Shown in pieces: positions 47,894-57,811 of a stretch of DNA of 64,000 nucleotides. Each line of letters opens with the position of its first letter. Within the stretch, counting starts at the first letter, position 1. The position numbers were made by a program, and so were the translations under genes. This stretch comes from JAXLYE01 sp046351595 (GTDB lineage: Bacteria > Myxococcota_A > Polyangia > Palsa-1104 > JAEUJZ01): the NCBI GenBank assembly GCA_046351595.1, contig JAXLYE010000003.1:1116001-1180000 (forward strand), read 5' to 3'. A model generated the notes under the pieces. That model did no database searches. It was not told the DNA's origin and saw nothing but the letters and a program-made list of their open reading frames with translations.

Positions 47894-48454
47894 CCCGGAT
47901 TCCTGCTCCGCTCCTGCGCGGACGTAGTCCCTCCGCCTCCTACCGCCCACCCGCACCCCGCCTTCCCGGACCAGTAAGCCCGGTCGGTACGATGGGTACG
48001 CAGATCTGCGAGATCTGCCGTACTTCCGTACTGCAGGGCTGCGGCCTCTACCTCACCGCTCCACCGCGCCGTCTCCCCATCTCCCCGTCTCGCGCCGCCT
48101 CGACCTTCCGTGCTGTAAGCACGGCTCCCTCCTACAGCGCCGCTCCCTCGTCTGGGACGGGGTCTGCGACGAGGCTCTGCGCCGCGCCGCGCCGTTCTCC
48201 CAGTCCTTCCGCCGTGCGGCCCGGGCTCCCGGCTGACCTTCCGTCGCAGCCGCGCTCCGCAGCGGGCGAGCCCCGTCCCTCCGCCAGGCTTCCCTTTGCA
48301 AGCTACGGAGGGTACAATGACTTCGGTACAGAATGACTAGCTCCCATCGGGCAGCTATCTGCTTCACCTCTGCGCTGCGGCCCGTACACCGCTGCTCCTT
48401 GTGGCGCCGCACCTCGTCTTGCGCTGCGCCCTGCTTCGGAGCCTGTCTGCGTCC
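47894..48454. other. 561-base gap with two strong palindromes
   Basis: Two inverted repeats stand out. At 48000-48018, GCAGATCT/AGATCTGC pair around three bases, flanked by outer GTAC/GTAC (47996-48023, one extra base on the right). At 48108-48124, CCGTGCT/AGCACGG pair around three bases. Further right, GGTACAATGACT (48311) is almost repeated at 48325, and TACAAT there could be a -10. A 114-codon frame at 47992-48336 was not accepted because of its composition. Confidence 0.5.
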
Positions 48455-51400
48455 ATGAGCACGGACCTGGGGCCCGCTGTCGGGATGAAAGACGCTGAGC
48501 GACGACTCCGCTGGCTGGCGGCGGTCGTCATCTTCAACGTCGTGCTCTCGACGTCGTACCAGGACGCGCTGTTCCTCGCCTACCACGAGAAGCCGGCGAT
48601 CCCGCCGGCGATGCTTTTGGGCAACCTGCTGACGGCGCTGACGACGCTGGGGCTGAACCGCCTTTTGCGCAAGCGCCCGGCCGCCGGCGCGCTGCGCATC
48701 ATCCTGCTGGCGCTCGGCCTGATCACGCTCGGCGCGGCGGTCTGGAACCTGCGGCCCAACCCGGTCTCGACCTTCGTGCTGTTCCTGTTCATCGAGGTCG
48801 CGACCACCGTCGGCGTGGCCGCGACGTGGACGTACTTCCAGGCGCCGCTCGAGGCGTCGCAGATCCGCTGGCTGCTGCCGCGGCTGGGCACCTGGTCCGG
48901 CATCGGCGGCCTGCTCGCCGGCTCGGTGGTGCCGATCATCCTGCGCAAGGTCAACCACCCGCAGTGGCTGCTGTGGCTTTCGGCGGTGGCGTGGTTCCTG
49001 GCCGCGGTGCTGGTGCGCACGGACTACGCGGCGCGCGCCCCGGCCAAGCGCCGCAGCGGCAGCGGGCAGGAGAGCAACCTGCAGCAGCTGGTCACCATCC
49101 CGCTCGTGCGCTGGATGGTCATCGGCACCGCCGGCATCATCTGGACCGGCCTGCTGATCCAGTACGAGACGCGCGTCGCGCTGCGCAGCGCCTGGGACCC
49201 GGGCCGCATCGCGCTGGTGATGAGCATCCTCTTGGCCACGACGTCCGTCGGTGGAATCGCGACGCAGGCGTGGGTGACCACGCCGGTGCTCGATCGCTGG
49301 GGCGTCGGCCTGGCGCTCGCGATCCTGCCGATCAGCGTCGGCTCGTGCCTGTCGCTGTACTTCTATGCGACGACCACGGCGCACTGGCCGACGAACATCT
49401 CGGTCTGGATCATCGTCGCTGCGCTGATGATCGACAAGACGCTGCGGCCCAACCTGCACCGGCCCGCGGAGTCGTGCCTCGTAGCCGCGCTTTCGCCTGC
49501 GATCCGCCCGACGCTGCTCCTGGTGCTGGGCGGCATCATGCAGCCGCTGATCAAGGCGGTGGGCGCGCTGCTGCTTTGGGCCTCGGCGGCGGCGGTGGGC
49601 TCGCACCACCTGACCGGCGCCGCGGTGGTGATGGCCATCGGCGTGACCATCCTGAGCATGCGCTGGGGCGCGCTATATGCGCGGACGCTGCGCGAGACGC
49701 TCGAGGAGGGCTCGGTCGACGCGATCGGCAGCGCCGACGCCAACGAGGACCTGATCCCGATGATCGACGGCCCGCGCCTGCGCGTGCTGCTCGAGGCCAT
49801 CGACACCGGCAGCCAGCGCTCGCGCGAGCTGGCGCTCGAGCTCCTGCGCTCGCACCGCTCGAACCTGGTGGCCAAGGCCATGCAGGCGCGCATCCGCCAC
49901 CCGTTCGAGCCGGTCCGCATCGCCGCGCTGCGCTGGCTCGCCGACGAGCCGAACCCCGAGCTCGAGACGCACCTGAAGCAGCGCTGGCAGGAGCGCAACA
50001 TCTCGGACAAGGAGCGCGTGGCGCTCTTGCAGGCCGCGGGACCGCTCGGTGCGATGCTGATCGGCGAGGACACCGGGCGCTGGGTGTCGGCGCCCAACCC
50101 GGCGCTGCGCTCGGCCGCGATCGCGGCAATGCTCGCGCCCAAGGATCCGCGGCACCAGAAGGTCGCGCGGCGCGCGCTCGAGGCCATGCTCAACTCGCGC
50201 GATCCCGACGAGGTGATCGCGGCGCTGCGCCTGGTGCAGGAGCACAAGGTCGCCGAGTTCCTGCCCTTGGTGCTGGCACGCCTTTCCGACGGTGACATCG
50301 CGGTGCGCCGCGAGGCGCTGTCCTGTCTGCCCTCGTTCAGCGACGAGCGGGCGCGCCTGCCGCTGTGGGACGCGCTGTCCGAGCCGCCGCTGGCGCACGT
50401 CGGGGTGCGCGCCCTGACCTCGATCGGTGAGCCGATCGTGCCGAGCATCCTCGGCTACCTCGGGCGACAGGATCTGTCGTCGCAGGTGCGCCTGCACCTG
50501 CTGCGCGCGCTCGGCATGATCGCCTCGGCCTCGAGCATCGCGACGCTGCTCGAGCACCTGTCGGTGACGGATCGCGGCGCGCAGCTCGAGGCGCTCAAGT
50601 CGCTCAACAAGATCCGGCGGGCCAACGAGGTCGTGCCGATCAACCAGGACACGCTCAACACCTACCTCTTGCAGGAGCTGCGCTGGGGCCTGCACATGCT
50701 GCGGGCGCGCGACCTTCTGCGCGAGCAGCTCAAGGAGAGGATGCGATCGAGCAGCCTGATCGGGCGCGAGCTGGAGGCGCAGATCGACGCCGCGCAGCAG
50801 CGGGTGGCGCTGACGCTGGCGCTGCTGTCGCCCAAGGACACGATGGTCCACATCTTCAAGGCGCTGCGCGCGCCCAACTCGCCGCACCGCGACCAGGCGC
50901 GTGAGCTCTTGCGCGCGCTGTTCAAGCCGGGCCCCGTGGTCTCGGCCAGCCTCAAGCTGCTCGACGACAGCCAGCCGTGGTCGGGCGAGTTCTTCCTGCC
51001 GCCGCTGTCCGTCGCCACCGGCCAGAGCCCCGAGACCGCGGTCGAGTGGCTGAAGCTGACCATGGACCCGTGGATCGTCTCGGCGCTGAAGCACGATCCG
51101 GACTGCCCCAAGAGCCCGACGCCGTTCCCCGAGATCGACGATCCGCTGGAGAAGCAGCTCGACGTGGTGCTGTTCCTCAAGGACGTCGCGCTGTTCGAGG
51201 CGCTGACCAACGGGCAGCTCGTCGAGATCGGTGCGCTGGCCGAGAAGGTCGATCTGCCGGCGGGGCAGCTGCTGTTCGATCAGGGCGACGTGCCCGACTA
51301 CCTGTACCTGGTGCGCAAGGGCAAGCTGCGCATCCTGTCCTCGGGGCAGGAGGTCGCGCGCCTGGGCCCGGGCGAGTGCGTCGGCGAGATGGCGGTGCTG

Positions 51401-51889
51401 GCGGGGACGCGGCGCACCGCCGGCGTCGACACGCTGGAGCCGTGTCAGCTGCTGCGCTTCTCGTCGAAGGACTTCCTCGGCCTGGTCGACGTGTACCCCG
51501 AGATCGGGCGCGCGCTGCTCAAGTCGATGGTGCGCCGCCTGGCCTCGAGCAGCGGCCGCGGCACCAAGCAGGACAAGCGCGCCTCGACCATCGTCGGCAT
51601 GGTCTGGGGCAAGGACGGGCCGCGCGACTCCACCGCCAGCGGCGCCATGCCGGTCGTTGCATCGGGTGAGTACGCGGCCGGGCGCTCGAGCAGCGGCAAC
51701 ACCCGGCCGGTCCCTGCGGAACGTTCCAGCCCGTCGTTGACGGGCCTTAGCAAGCCGCCGGTCGACGGCGGCAGCGATCCCGGGGCACCGCCCGCGGCCG
51801 ACGGCAAGCGCGGCCCTGCCAGCCGCTCGTCCAGCAAGCCGTCGGGGACGTCGTCGGGTGGCCAGGGCGGCCAGGGTAGCAAGAGCTAG
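48455..51889 (+). CDS. NTT/MFS-like transporter fused to HEAT repeats and a cyclic-nucleotide-binding domain
   Basis: The ATG at 48455 gives 1144 residues (18 more codons are open upstream; an ATG 10 codons downstream is also possible). Residues ~20-420 contain about 10-12 membrane helices resembling the nucleotide-transporter (ATP/ADP antiporter) or MFS fold. Residues ~450-890 are helical pairs typical of HEAT repeats (SLEALKSLNKIRR, PFEPVRIAALRWLADE). Residues ~905-1040 are a cyclic-nucleotide-binding domain with GECVGEMAVLAGTRRTAG, keeping the Glu and Arg used to bind phosphate and ribose. A Ser/Pro/Gly-rich tail ends it. Transport controlled by a cyclic nucleotide is inferred. The next gene is a stand-alone paralogue of the last domain. 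Confidence 0.82.
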   Translation: MSTDLGPAVGMKDAERRLRWLAAVVIFNVVLSTSYQDALFLAYHEKPAIPPAMLLGNLLTALTTLGLNRLLRKRPAAGALRIILLALGLITLGAAVWNLRPNPVSTFVLFLFIEVATTVGVAATWTYFQAPLEASQIRWLLPRLGTWSGIGGLLAGSVVPIILRKVNHPQWLLWLSAVAWFLAAVLVRTDYAARAPAKRRSGSGQESNLQQLVTIPLVRWMVIGTAGIIWTGLLIQYETRVALRSAWDPGRIALVMSILLATTSVGGIATQAWVTTPVLDRWGVGLALAILPISVGSCLSLYFYATTTAHWPTNISVWIIVAALMIDKTLRPNLHRPAESCLVAALSPAIRPTLLLVLGGIMQPLIKAVGALLLWASAAAVGSHHLTGAAVVMAIGVTILSMRWGALYARTLRETLEEGSVDAIGSADANEDLIPMIDGPRLRVLLEAIDTGSQRSRELALELLRSHRSNLVAKAMQARIRHPFEPVRIAALRWLADEPNPELETHLKQRWQERNISDKERVALLQAAGPLGAMLIGEDTGRWVSAPNPALRSAAIAAMLAPKDPRHQKVARRALEAMLNSRDPDEVIAALRLVQEHKVAEFLPLVLARLSDGDIAVRREALSCLPSFSDERARLPLWDALSEPPLAHVGVRALTSIGEPIVPSILGYLGRQDLSSQVRLHLLRALGMIASASSIATLLEHLSVTDRGAQLEALKSLNKIRRANEVVPINQDTLNTYLLQELRWGLHMLRARDLLREQLKERMRSSSLIGRELEAQIDAAQQRVALTLALLSPKDTMVHIFKALRAPNSPHRDQARELLRALFKPGPVVSASLKLLDDSQPWSGEFFLPPLSVATGQSPETAVEWLKLTMDPWIVSALKHDPDCPKSPTPFPEIDDPLEKQLDVVLFLKDVALFEALTNGQLVEIGALAEKVDLPAGQLLFDQGDVPDYLYLVRKGKLRILSSGQEVARLGPGECVGEMAVLAGTRRTAGVDTLEPCQLLRFSSKDFLGLVDVYPEIGRALLKSMVRRLASSSGRGTKQDKRASTIVGMVWGKDGPRDSTASGAMPVVASGEYAAGRSSSGNTRPVPAERSSPSLTGLSKPPVDGGSDPGAPPAADGKRGPASRSSSKPSGTSSGGQGGQGSKS

Positions 51890-51898
51890 GGGCGAGGC

Positions 51899-52420
51899 AT
51901 GAGCACACACGCACCGGCCTCTCTCGACGTCATCCTGTTCCTCAAGGACGTCGCGCTGTTCGAGACGCTGACCAACTCGCAGCTCGCCGAGGTCGCGCGC
52001 CTGGGCGAGCGCGTCGACATCACCGGCGACGCCGTCAACAAGCCGCTGTTCCACCAGGGCGAGCCCGCCGACTGCCTGTACCTGATCCGCAAGGGCAAGG
52101 TGCGCGTGGTCCAGGGCGGCACCGAGGTGGCGCGGCTCGGCGCCGGCGAGTGCACGGGCGAGATGGCGGTGCTGGCCGGCACCGAGCGCAGCGCCACCGT
52201 CGAGCCGCTGGAGCCGCTGGTGCTGCTGCGCTTCGACGCCGACGACTTCCTGGCGCTGCTCGACACCTACCCCGAGATCCAGCGCGCGCTGCTCAAGTCG
52301 CTGGTGCTGCGCCTGGCGCAGACCGGCAAGCCCAAAGAGAGCAAGACGCGGGCCTCGACCATGGTCGGCATGGTGTGGGGCCGCGATCAGCCGTCGGAGC
52401 CGCCGTCCGAGGATAAATAA
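51899..52420 (+). CDS. Cyclic-nucleotide-binding domain protein (paralogue of the upstream C-terminus)
   Basis: The 173-residue protein is a single cyclic-nucleotide-binding domain, with the phosphate-binding cassette GECTGEMAVLAGTERSATV retaining the key Glu and Arg. It begins 10 bases after the transporter gene. It matches that gene's C-terminal domain closely from LFLKDVALFE through the ending RASTMVGMVWGRD, versus RASTIVGMVWGKD, so the pair arose by tandem duplication. No DNA-binding helix-turn-helix follows, so it is not a CRP-type activator. It may compete for ligand or pair with the transporter's sensor domain. Confidence 0.88.
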   Translation: MSTHAPASLDVILFLKDVALFETLTNSQLAEVARLGERVDITGDAVNKPLFHQGEPADCLYLIRKGKVRVVQGGTEVARLGAGECTGEMAVLAGTERSATVEPLEPLVLLRFDADDFLALLDTYPEIQRALLKSLVLRLAQTGKPKESKTRASTMVGMVWGRDQPSEPPSEDK

Positions 52421-52499
52421 TATGTAGGTCTTCCGGTATGCTGGTGCCGCGGCGCAGAAAGCGGCCGGGCAGCGGCCCCGCGCGGCTGGAGACACTACG

Positions 52500-53180
52500 A
52501 TGCTGAGACAGCTCGACGGCAACCTCTGGATTTTGGACAAGCCCTTCCGCATCGCGGGCGCCGACCTCGGCGGCCGCATGACGGTGGCTAAGCTCCACGA
52601 CGGCTCGCTGCTCGCGATCTCGCCGGTGCGCACCACTCCCGAGGAGCGCGCGGAGCTCGACCGCATCGGGCCGGTCCGCCACATCGTGGCGCCCAACCTG
52701 ATGCACCACCTGTTCGTGCCCGAGCTCAAGAGCCTGTACCCCGAGGCCCGCGTCTACGTCGCGCCCGGCCTGCCCGAGAAGGTAAAGGGCCTGCGCTACG
52801 ACGAGGTGCTGGGCAACGACCCGCCGGCGGCGCTGGCAGAGGACGTTCTGCAGCTCGTGCTCGGCGGCATGCCGCGGATCAACGAGGTGGCGTTCCTGTT
52901 CAAGCCGAGCCGCGCGCTGATCCTGACCGACCTTTTGTTCAACGTCACCCACAGCGACCGCCTGTGGACGCGGGTGTTCTTCACGCTGAACGGCGGCTAC
53001 GGCAAGCTGGCGGCGACGCGCTTTCTGCGCACGACCATCAAGGATCCGGCGATGCTGCGCGCGAGCGTCGAGCGCCTGCTTATGTGGGACTTCGATCGGC
53101 TGGTGGTCACGCACGGCGAGGTCATCGAGCGTGACGCCAAGCCCCGGGTGCGCGAGGCGCTGGGCTTCCTCTTGGAATAG
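52500..53180 (+). CDS. DUF4336 protein (metallo-beta-lactamase-like fold)
   Basis: The 226-residue protein fits DUF4336, a family distantly related to metallo-beta-lactamases (DGNLWILDKPFRIAGADLGGRMTV; VRHIVAPNLMHHLFVPELKSLYP; VVTHGEVIE). The usual HxHxDH zinc motif is missing, so hydrolase activity is doubtful, although His residues in LMHHLF and THGE remain. GGAGA lies eight bases before the ATG. It is cytosolic, with no signal peptide. It lies 36 bp upstream of the isocitrate dehydrogenase gene on the same strand; co-transcription is plausible, but the functional link is unclear. Confidence 0.8.
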   Translation: MLRQLDGNLWILDKPFRIAGADLGGRMTVAKLHDGSLLAISPVRTTPEERAELDRIGPVRHIVAPNLMHHLFVPELKSLYPEARVYVAPGLPEKVKGLRYDEVLGNDPPAALAEDVLQLVLGGMPRINEVAFLFKPSRALILTDLLFNVTHSDRLWTRVFFTLNGGYGKLAATRFLRTTIKDPAMLRASVERLLMWDFDRLVVTHGEVIERDAKPRVREALGFLLE

Positions 53181-53216
53181 GCCCGGACCCGCGGCCCCTA
53201 CTGGAGCGCAATAGAA

Positions 53217-54248
<1,032 letters not shown>

Positions 54249-54309
54249 TCAGCCACGGGGCGGAGCTTCTTGATAAAGTAGGGGGCGAAGTATCAGGAGC
54301 TTCGCGGGG

Positions 54310-56046
54310 GTGAGCTTCTCTATCGATGAGATCTCGGCGCAGCTTGGCGGCCTGCGGGCTCCGGCTCCGGGCAGCGCGCCGCCTCCCTGTCCGCCGTGGC
54401 TGATCGAGAGCTGGGAGGCGCCGCGTCGCTTCTTCGCTGCGCTGTGCGAGCACGCGGCGGCGCGCAGCGAGTCCGCGCTCAAGTCGCGCTACGGCGAGGG
54501 CTACGACCCCTACTACGACTGGATCGAGCGATGCGCGCGGCAGACGCCGGACCGCGCCGCGCTGCGCTATGTCGACGGCGAGCGCGGGCTGCGCGCCTTC
54601 ACGTTCGGCGAGCTGCACGCGCAGGCGAGCGCGCTTGGCACCGACTGGATCGCGCGCAAGATCGGACCCGAGTCCGTGGTCGCGATCGTGGCGCCGCTCG
54701 GCCCGGCGCTGTGTGTGGCGCTGGGCACGGCGCTGCGGCTGGGCGCGACGGCCTGCGTGCTGCTCCCGGCGGGGCCGGCGTTCGTGCAGAACCGGCTGCG
54801 GAGCCTCAAGCCGACGCACGTGGTGACGGTGCGCGACTGCCTGGCGCTGTGCGCGGGCAGCACGCCGCCGCCGCTGCTCCTCGGCGAGCCGGCGTCCGGC
54901 GTCGAGCTGTGGGAGCGCTCGCACACCTACGCGCCCAAGGCGCCGGCGCTCGCGGTGGTGTCGCCGCTGCGTGAGCCGCCGCGCCGCGGCCTGCCGCTGT
55001 CGAGCGAGGCGCTGTACTGCCACGCGCTGCGCGACGGCCACCTGCTGCTCGGCCTGCGCCCCGGCGACGTGCTGTGCGCGCCCGGCGTGCCGCCGCAGCA
55101 GCACCTGCCGGCGCTGCTGTTTGCGGCGTGGGCGTGCGGCGCCTCGTACCTTGACTGCACGGTCCGCGACGTCACGGACAGCCCGCGCCTGCTCGAGCGG
55201 GTCGCGCCGCGCGCGATCCTGGTCACGGCGGCCCTGCGCGACGCGCTGCGCAGCGGCCCGGTGCTCGTGCCGCGGACCCTGTCGCTGTGGCTGCGCAACC
55301 CGGAGGAGCCGCTCGACTACTTCGCCTGGCAGGAGTTCATCCGCGCGCAGAACCTCGGCGCGATCGCGCACGGCAACCTCGTCGTCGACGCCGCGGCGGG
55401 CGGCGCGCTGCTGTTCTCGCCGCGCCGCCCCGGCGCCCTGCACCCCGAGGTCTGGCCCGCGCCGGGCTGCGACTTCACGCTGCTGCAGCCTGGGACCAAG
55501 GAGCAGCGCGGGCTCGGGGCCGGCGTGCTGCTCGCGGCCAAGCCGCCCGGCGACAAGATGCACCCGGGGCACATCCTGCTCAACCGCGCGCCCGGCGGCT
55601 TCCAGTACGGCGGGACGCTGACGCCGCGCCGCGCCGGCCGCGCCTTCCCGGCGGACGAGGTGTGCGCGCTGCTCGAGTCGGTGCCGGGCCTGTGCGCGAG
55701 CGCGGTGGTGCCGCTGCCGCCGCCCGCGGTCGGCGAAACCACGCGCTTCGCGCTGGTGCTGTTCACCGGCGGCCCCGCCCCCAGCGGCCTCGTCGACGAG
55801 GTGCTGGCGCGGCTGCGGGTGCAGCTGGGCGAGGACGCGCTGCCGGATCAGGTGCTGCCGTTCCCGCTGTTGCCGCGCTGGAAGGACGGCGCGGTGGACA
55901 CGGCGTGGGTGCAGGACCAGCTGCTGCGCGGGGTGCTGGTGCAGAAGGCGCGTGAGCCCGCGTTCCAGATCCTGACCGCGCTGCGTAAAGCGGTGCGCGC
56001 CGACAAGCCGCCCGGTACAGAGAAGCAGGAGCCGGGCCGCGCATGA
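54310..56046 (+). CDS. Degenerate AMP-binding (acyl-CoA synthetase-like) protein of the T6SS cluster
   Basis: The GTG at 54310 gives 578 residues with an overall acyl-CoA synthetase/adenylation fold, including the early segment YDWIERCARQTPDRAALRYVDGERGLRAFTFGELHAQASALG. Key catalytic parts are absent. The phosphate loop TSGTTGxPKG is replaced by SPLREPPRRG, the A8 hinge GRxDxxxKxxG is not recognisable, and the A10 lysine (GK before VD) is Ala in KDGAVD. It is therefore probably a pseudoenzyme with a structural or binding role. It lies 12 bp upstream of a PAAR-like gene and should be co-transcribed with the T6SS genes. An acyl-carrier or effector-loading role is speculative. Confidence 0.75.
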   Translation: MSFSIDEISAQLGGLRAPAPGSAPPPCPPWLIESWEAPRRFFAALCEHAAARSESALKSRYGEGYDPYYDWIERCARQTPDRAALRYVDGERGLRAFTFGELHAQASALGTDWIARKIGPESVVAIVAPLGPALCVALGTALRLGATACVLLPAGPAFVQNRLRSLKPTHVVTVRDCLALCAGSTPPPLLLGEPASGVELWERSHTYAPKAPALAVVSPLREPPRRGLPLSSEALYCHALRDGHLLLGLRPGDVLCAPGVPPQQHLPALLFAAWACGASYLDCTVRDVTDSPRLLERVAPRAILVTAALRDALRSGPVLVPRTLSLWLRNPEEPLDYFAWQEFIRAQNLGAIAHGNLVVDAAAGGALLFSPRRPGALHPEVWPAPGCDFTLLQPGTKEQRGLGAGVLLAAKPPGDKMHPGHILLNRAPGGFQYGGTLTPRRAGRAFPADEVCALLESVPGLCASAVVPLPPPAVGETTRFALVLFTGGPAPSGLVDEVLARLRVQLGEDALPDQVLPFPLLPRWKDGAVDTAWVQDQLLRGVLVQKAREPAFQILTALRKAVRADKPPGTEKQEPGRA

Positions 56047-56058
56047 AAGGAGCGAGCG

Positions 56059-56445
56059 ATGGGTCTGCAAGTCTGCATGGGGGCGACGATGTGCTGCAGC
56101 TTCGGCATGGCTCCGTCGTCGCTCGTGGTGCTGCCGGCGAACAAGGTGGTGGGCACGACGCCGGCCGCGAACATCATGGACAACAAGCCGATCGTCAACA
56201 TCCCACCGTTCGGGATGTGCTCGTCGATGGCGAATCCGACGGTGGCGGCGGCGACGGCGGCGGCACTCGGGGTGCTGACGCCGATGCCGTGCGTGCCGGC
56301 GACGGCGGCGCCGTGGGTGCCGGGGGTCCCGACGGTGATGATCGGGAACATGCCGGCGCTGGATTCGAACTCGAAGCTGATGTGCAACTGGGGGGGCGTG
56401 ATCCAGATCGTGGCGCCCGGACAGTTCGTCATCGTCGACGGCTAG
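56059..56445 (+). CDS. PAAR-like protein (DUF4280), T6SS spike tip
   Basis: The 128-residue protein matches the DUF4280 PAAR-like family: MGLQVCMGATMCCSFGMAPSSL at the start, NIMDNKPIVNIPPFGMC, the Pro-rich ATAAALGVLTPMPCVP and a C-terminal MCNWGGVIQI. Paired cysteines (C11/C12/..., C55, C77, C117) are compatible with metal binding. Such proteins cap the VgrG spike and can carry or dock effectors, but this one is only a tip with no extra domain. AAGGAG lies seven bases before the ATG. It follows the degenerate AMP-binding protein and precedes the IglI-like gene. Confidence 0.85.
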   Translation: MGLQVCMGATMCCSFGMAPSSLVVLPANKVVGTTPAANIMDNKPIVNIPPFGMCSSMANPTVAAATAAALGVLTPMPCVPATAAPWVPGVPTVMIGNMPALDSNSKLMCNWGGVIQIVAPGQFVIVDG

Positions 56446-56468
56446 AGCAGCGTCGCAGGCAGAAGAAG

Positions 56469-57800
56469 ATGCTGAACATCGGGCTCTTGCTCGCAAACCT
56501 TGATCCGGCGCAGCGCGCCGAGGACCTGACCACCGGAGACGAGCGGCTGGAGGAGATCTCGCAGCTCTCGGTCGACGGCGAGTACCTGCAGGCCGCGGAT
56601 CGCTGCCAGCAGCTCCTCGAGAGCCGCCGTTATGACGCCCGCCTGATCGGGCAGTTCCTGTTCGGCGTGTTCCTGGAGCAGGGCATACAGGTGCTGCCGC
56701 AGCTCCTCGGCGCGGTGCACAGGTGCCTGGGTCCGAACCTTGCGGCCCTGGGCCCGCAGCACAAGCGCGAGGTGCTGCTCGACAGCTCGCTGCAGTGGCT
56801 GTTCACGTCGCTGCTGAAGCAGATCGAGCGCTCCGAGCAGCTGCACGATGCGGCGTGGCAGGCGCTGGTCGAGGTCAAGAACCTGGAGTCGGTGAAGAAG
56901 ATGCTCGCCGAGCTCACGGAGATCAGCGGGCTGGCGGCGAAGCTGGTGAAGCGGCCGCGCTCGGTGCAGCCGATCACGCACCTGGAGCAGGTGCTGAAGC
57001 AGGCGCACACCGCGATCGAGACCTCGGCGGAGTCGATGCGGCTGTCGGCGCTCAGCCAGATGAGCGCGGGGGCCCGCAAGCCCGAGAAGCCCCGGAAGCC
57101 CGAGCCGCCCGAGGCTTCGGGAGAGCAAGAGGAGCCGGACGAGGACGAGAGCGGCCGGCGCTTCGACACGAGCGAGCACGAGGCCCGAGACGAAGACGAG
57201 GGCGAAGGCGAAGGCGAGGGCGAAGGGGACGACGCGCGAGACGGTGCGGCGGACGAGGACGCGGGCGCCGGAGCGGAGGAGGAGGACGCCGCGGCGGCGC
57301 ACGGCGGCGAGGACGAGGCGGAGGAGGAGCGGGCGGGAGCCGCGGCGGACACGGCGGACGCGGACGAGGAGAGGCCGCGGGCCCGGCCGGAGCCGCCGCG
57401 CAAGCCCGCAGCGCGCGCCCCGGCCCCGGCGCGCAAGGCCGGTTCCGGACGCGAGCCGCAGGCCGAGCGCTTATCGGTGCGCGTAAAGGACGGGCAGGGC
57501 GGCTCGATCACCATCGAAGGCTCGCCGGCGCTGATGCAGCTGGTGCGCCGGATCCAGGCGTTCCAGACGCTGTGCAAGCGCGGCGAGCTGCGCAAGGCGG
57601 CGGTGGTCGCCGACAGCGTGCTGACGACGCTCGACGCCTTTGATCCGCGCGTGTTCTTTCCGTCGCTGTTCCTGCCGTTCTTCTCGCTCCTCAGCGAGAA
57701 CGCGGAGGAGATCGAGCAGGCGATGATCGAGCGCGACAGCCTGACGTTCAAGTCGCTGCAGCAGCTCATGCAGGTCGACATCGACTCGCTGCTCAAGTAG
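56469..57800 (+). CDS. IglI-family T6SS protein with acidic linker
   Basis: The ATG at 56469 gives 443 residues; the frame is open upstream, but that part is a shadow of the PAAR-like gene. The N-terminal ~200 residues (TTGDERLEEISQLSVDGEYLQAADRCQQLL... DARLIGQFLFGVFLEQG) resemble the IglI-like T6SS family known from Francisella-type and myxobacterial systems. Residues ~205-325 are a highly acidic, disordered linker (Glu/Asp/Gly/Ala). The C-terminal ~110 residues form a second helical domain (ALMQLVRRIQAFQTLCKRGELRKAAVVADSVL), echoing the first. It may act in baseplate assembly or tail-sheath priming in place of TssA, which is not seen here. That role is inferred. Confidence 0.65.
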   Translation: MLNIGLLLANLDPAQRAEDLTTGDERLEEISQLSVDGEYLQAADRCQQLLESRRYDARLIGQFLFGVFLEQGIQVLPQLLGAVHRCLGPNLAALGPQHKREVLLDSSLQWLFTSLLKQIERSEQLHDAAWQALVEVKNLESVKKMLAELTEISGLAAKLVKRPRSVQPITHLEQVLKQAHTAIETSAESMRLSALSQMSAGARKPEKPRKPEPPEASGEQEEPDEDESGRRFDTSEHEARDEDEGEGEGEGEGDDARDGAADEDAGAGAEEEDAAAAHGGEDEAEEERAGAAADTADADEERPRARPEPPRKPAARAPAPARKAGSGREPQAERLSVRVKDGQGGSITIEGSPALMQLVRRIQAFQTLCKRGELRKAAVVADSVLTTLDAFDPRVFFPSLFLPFFSLLSENAEEIEQAMIERDSLTFKSLQQLMQVDIDSLLK

Positions 57801-57811
57801 GGACCGCGAGC

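Noticed and set aside
47992..48336. 114-codon plus frame in the 561-base gap
   Set aside because: It is Ser/Pro/Arg/Ala-rich with no structure or ribosome-binding site, and two palindromes lie in or beside it.
52500..53180. DUF4336 gene considered as an active metallo-beta-lactamase
   Set aside because: The HxHxDH zinc motif is absent.
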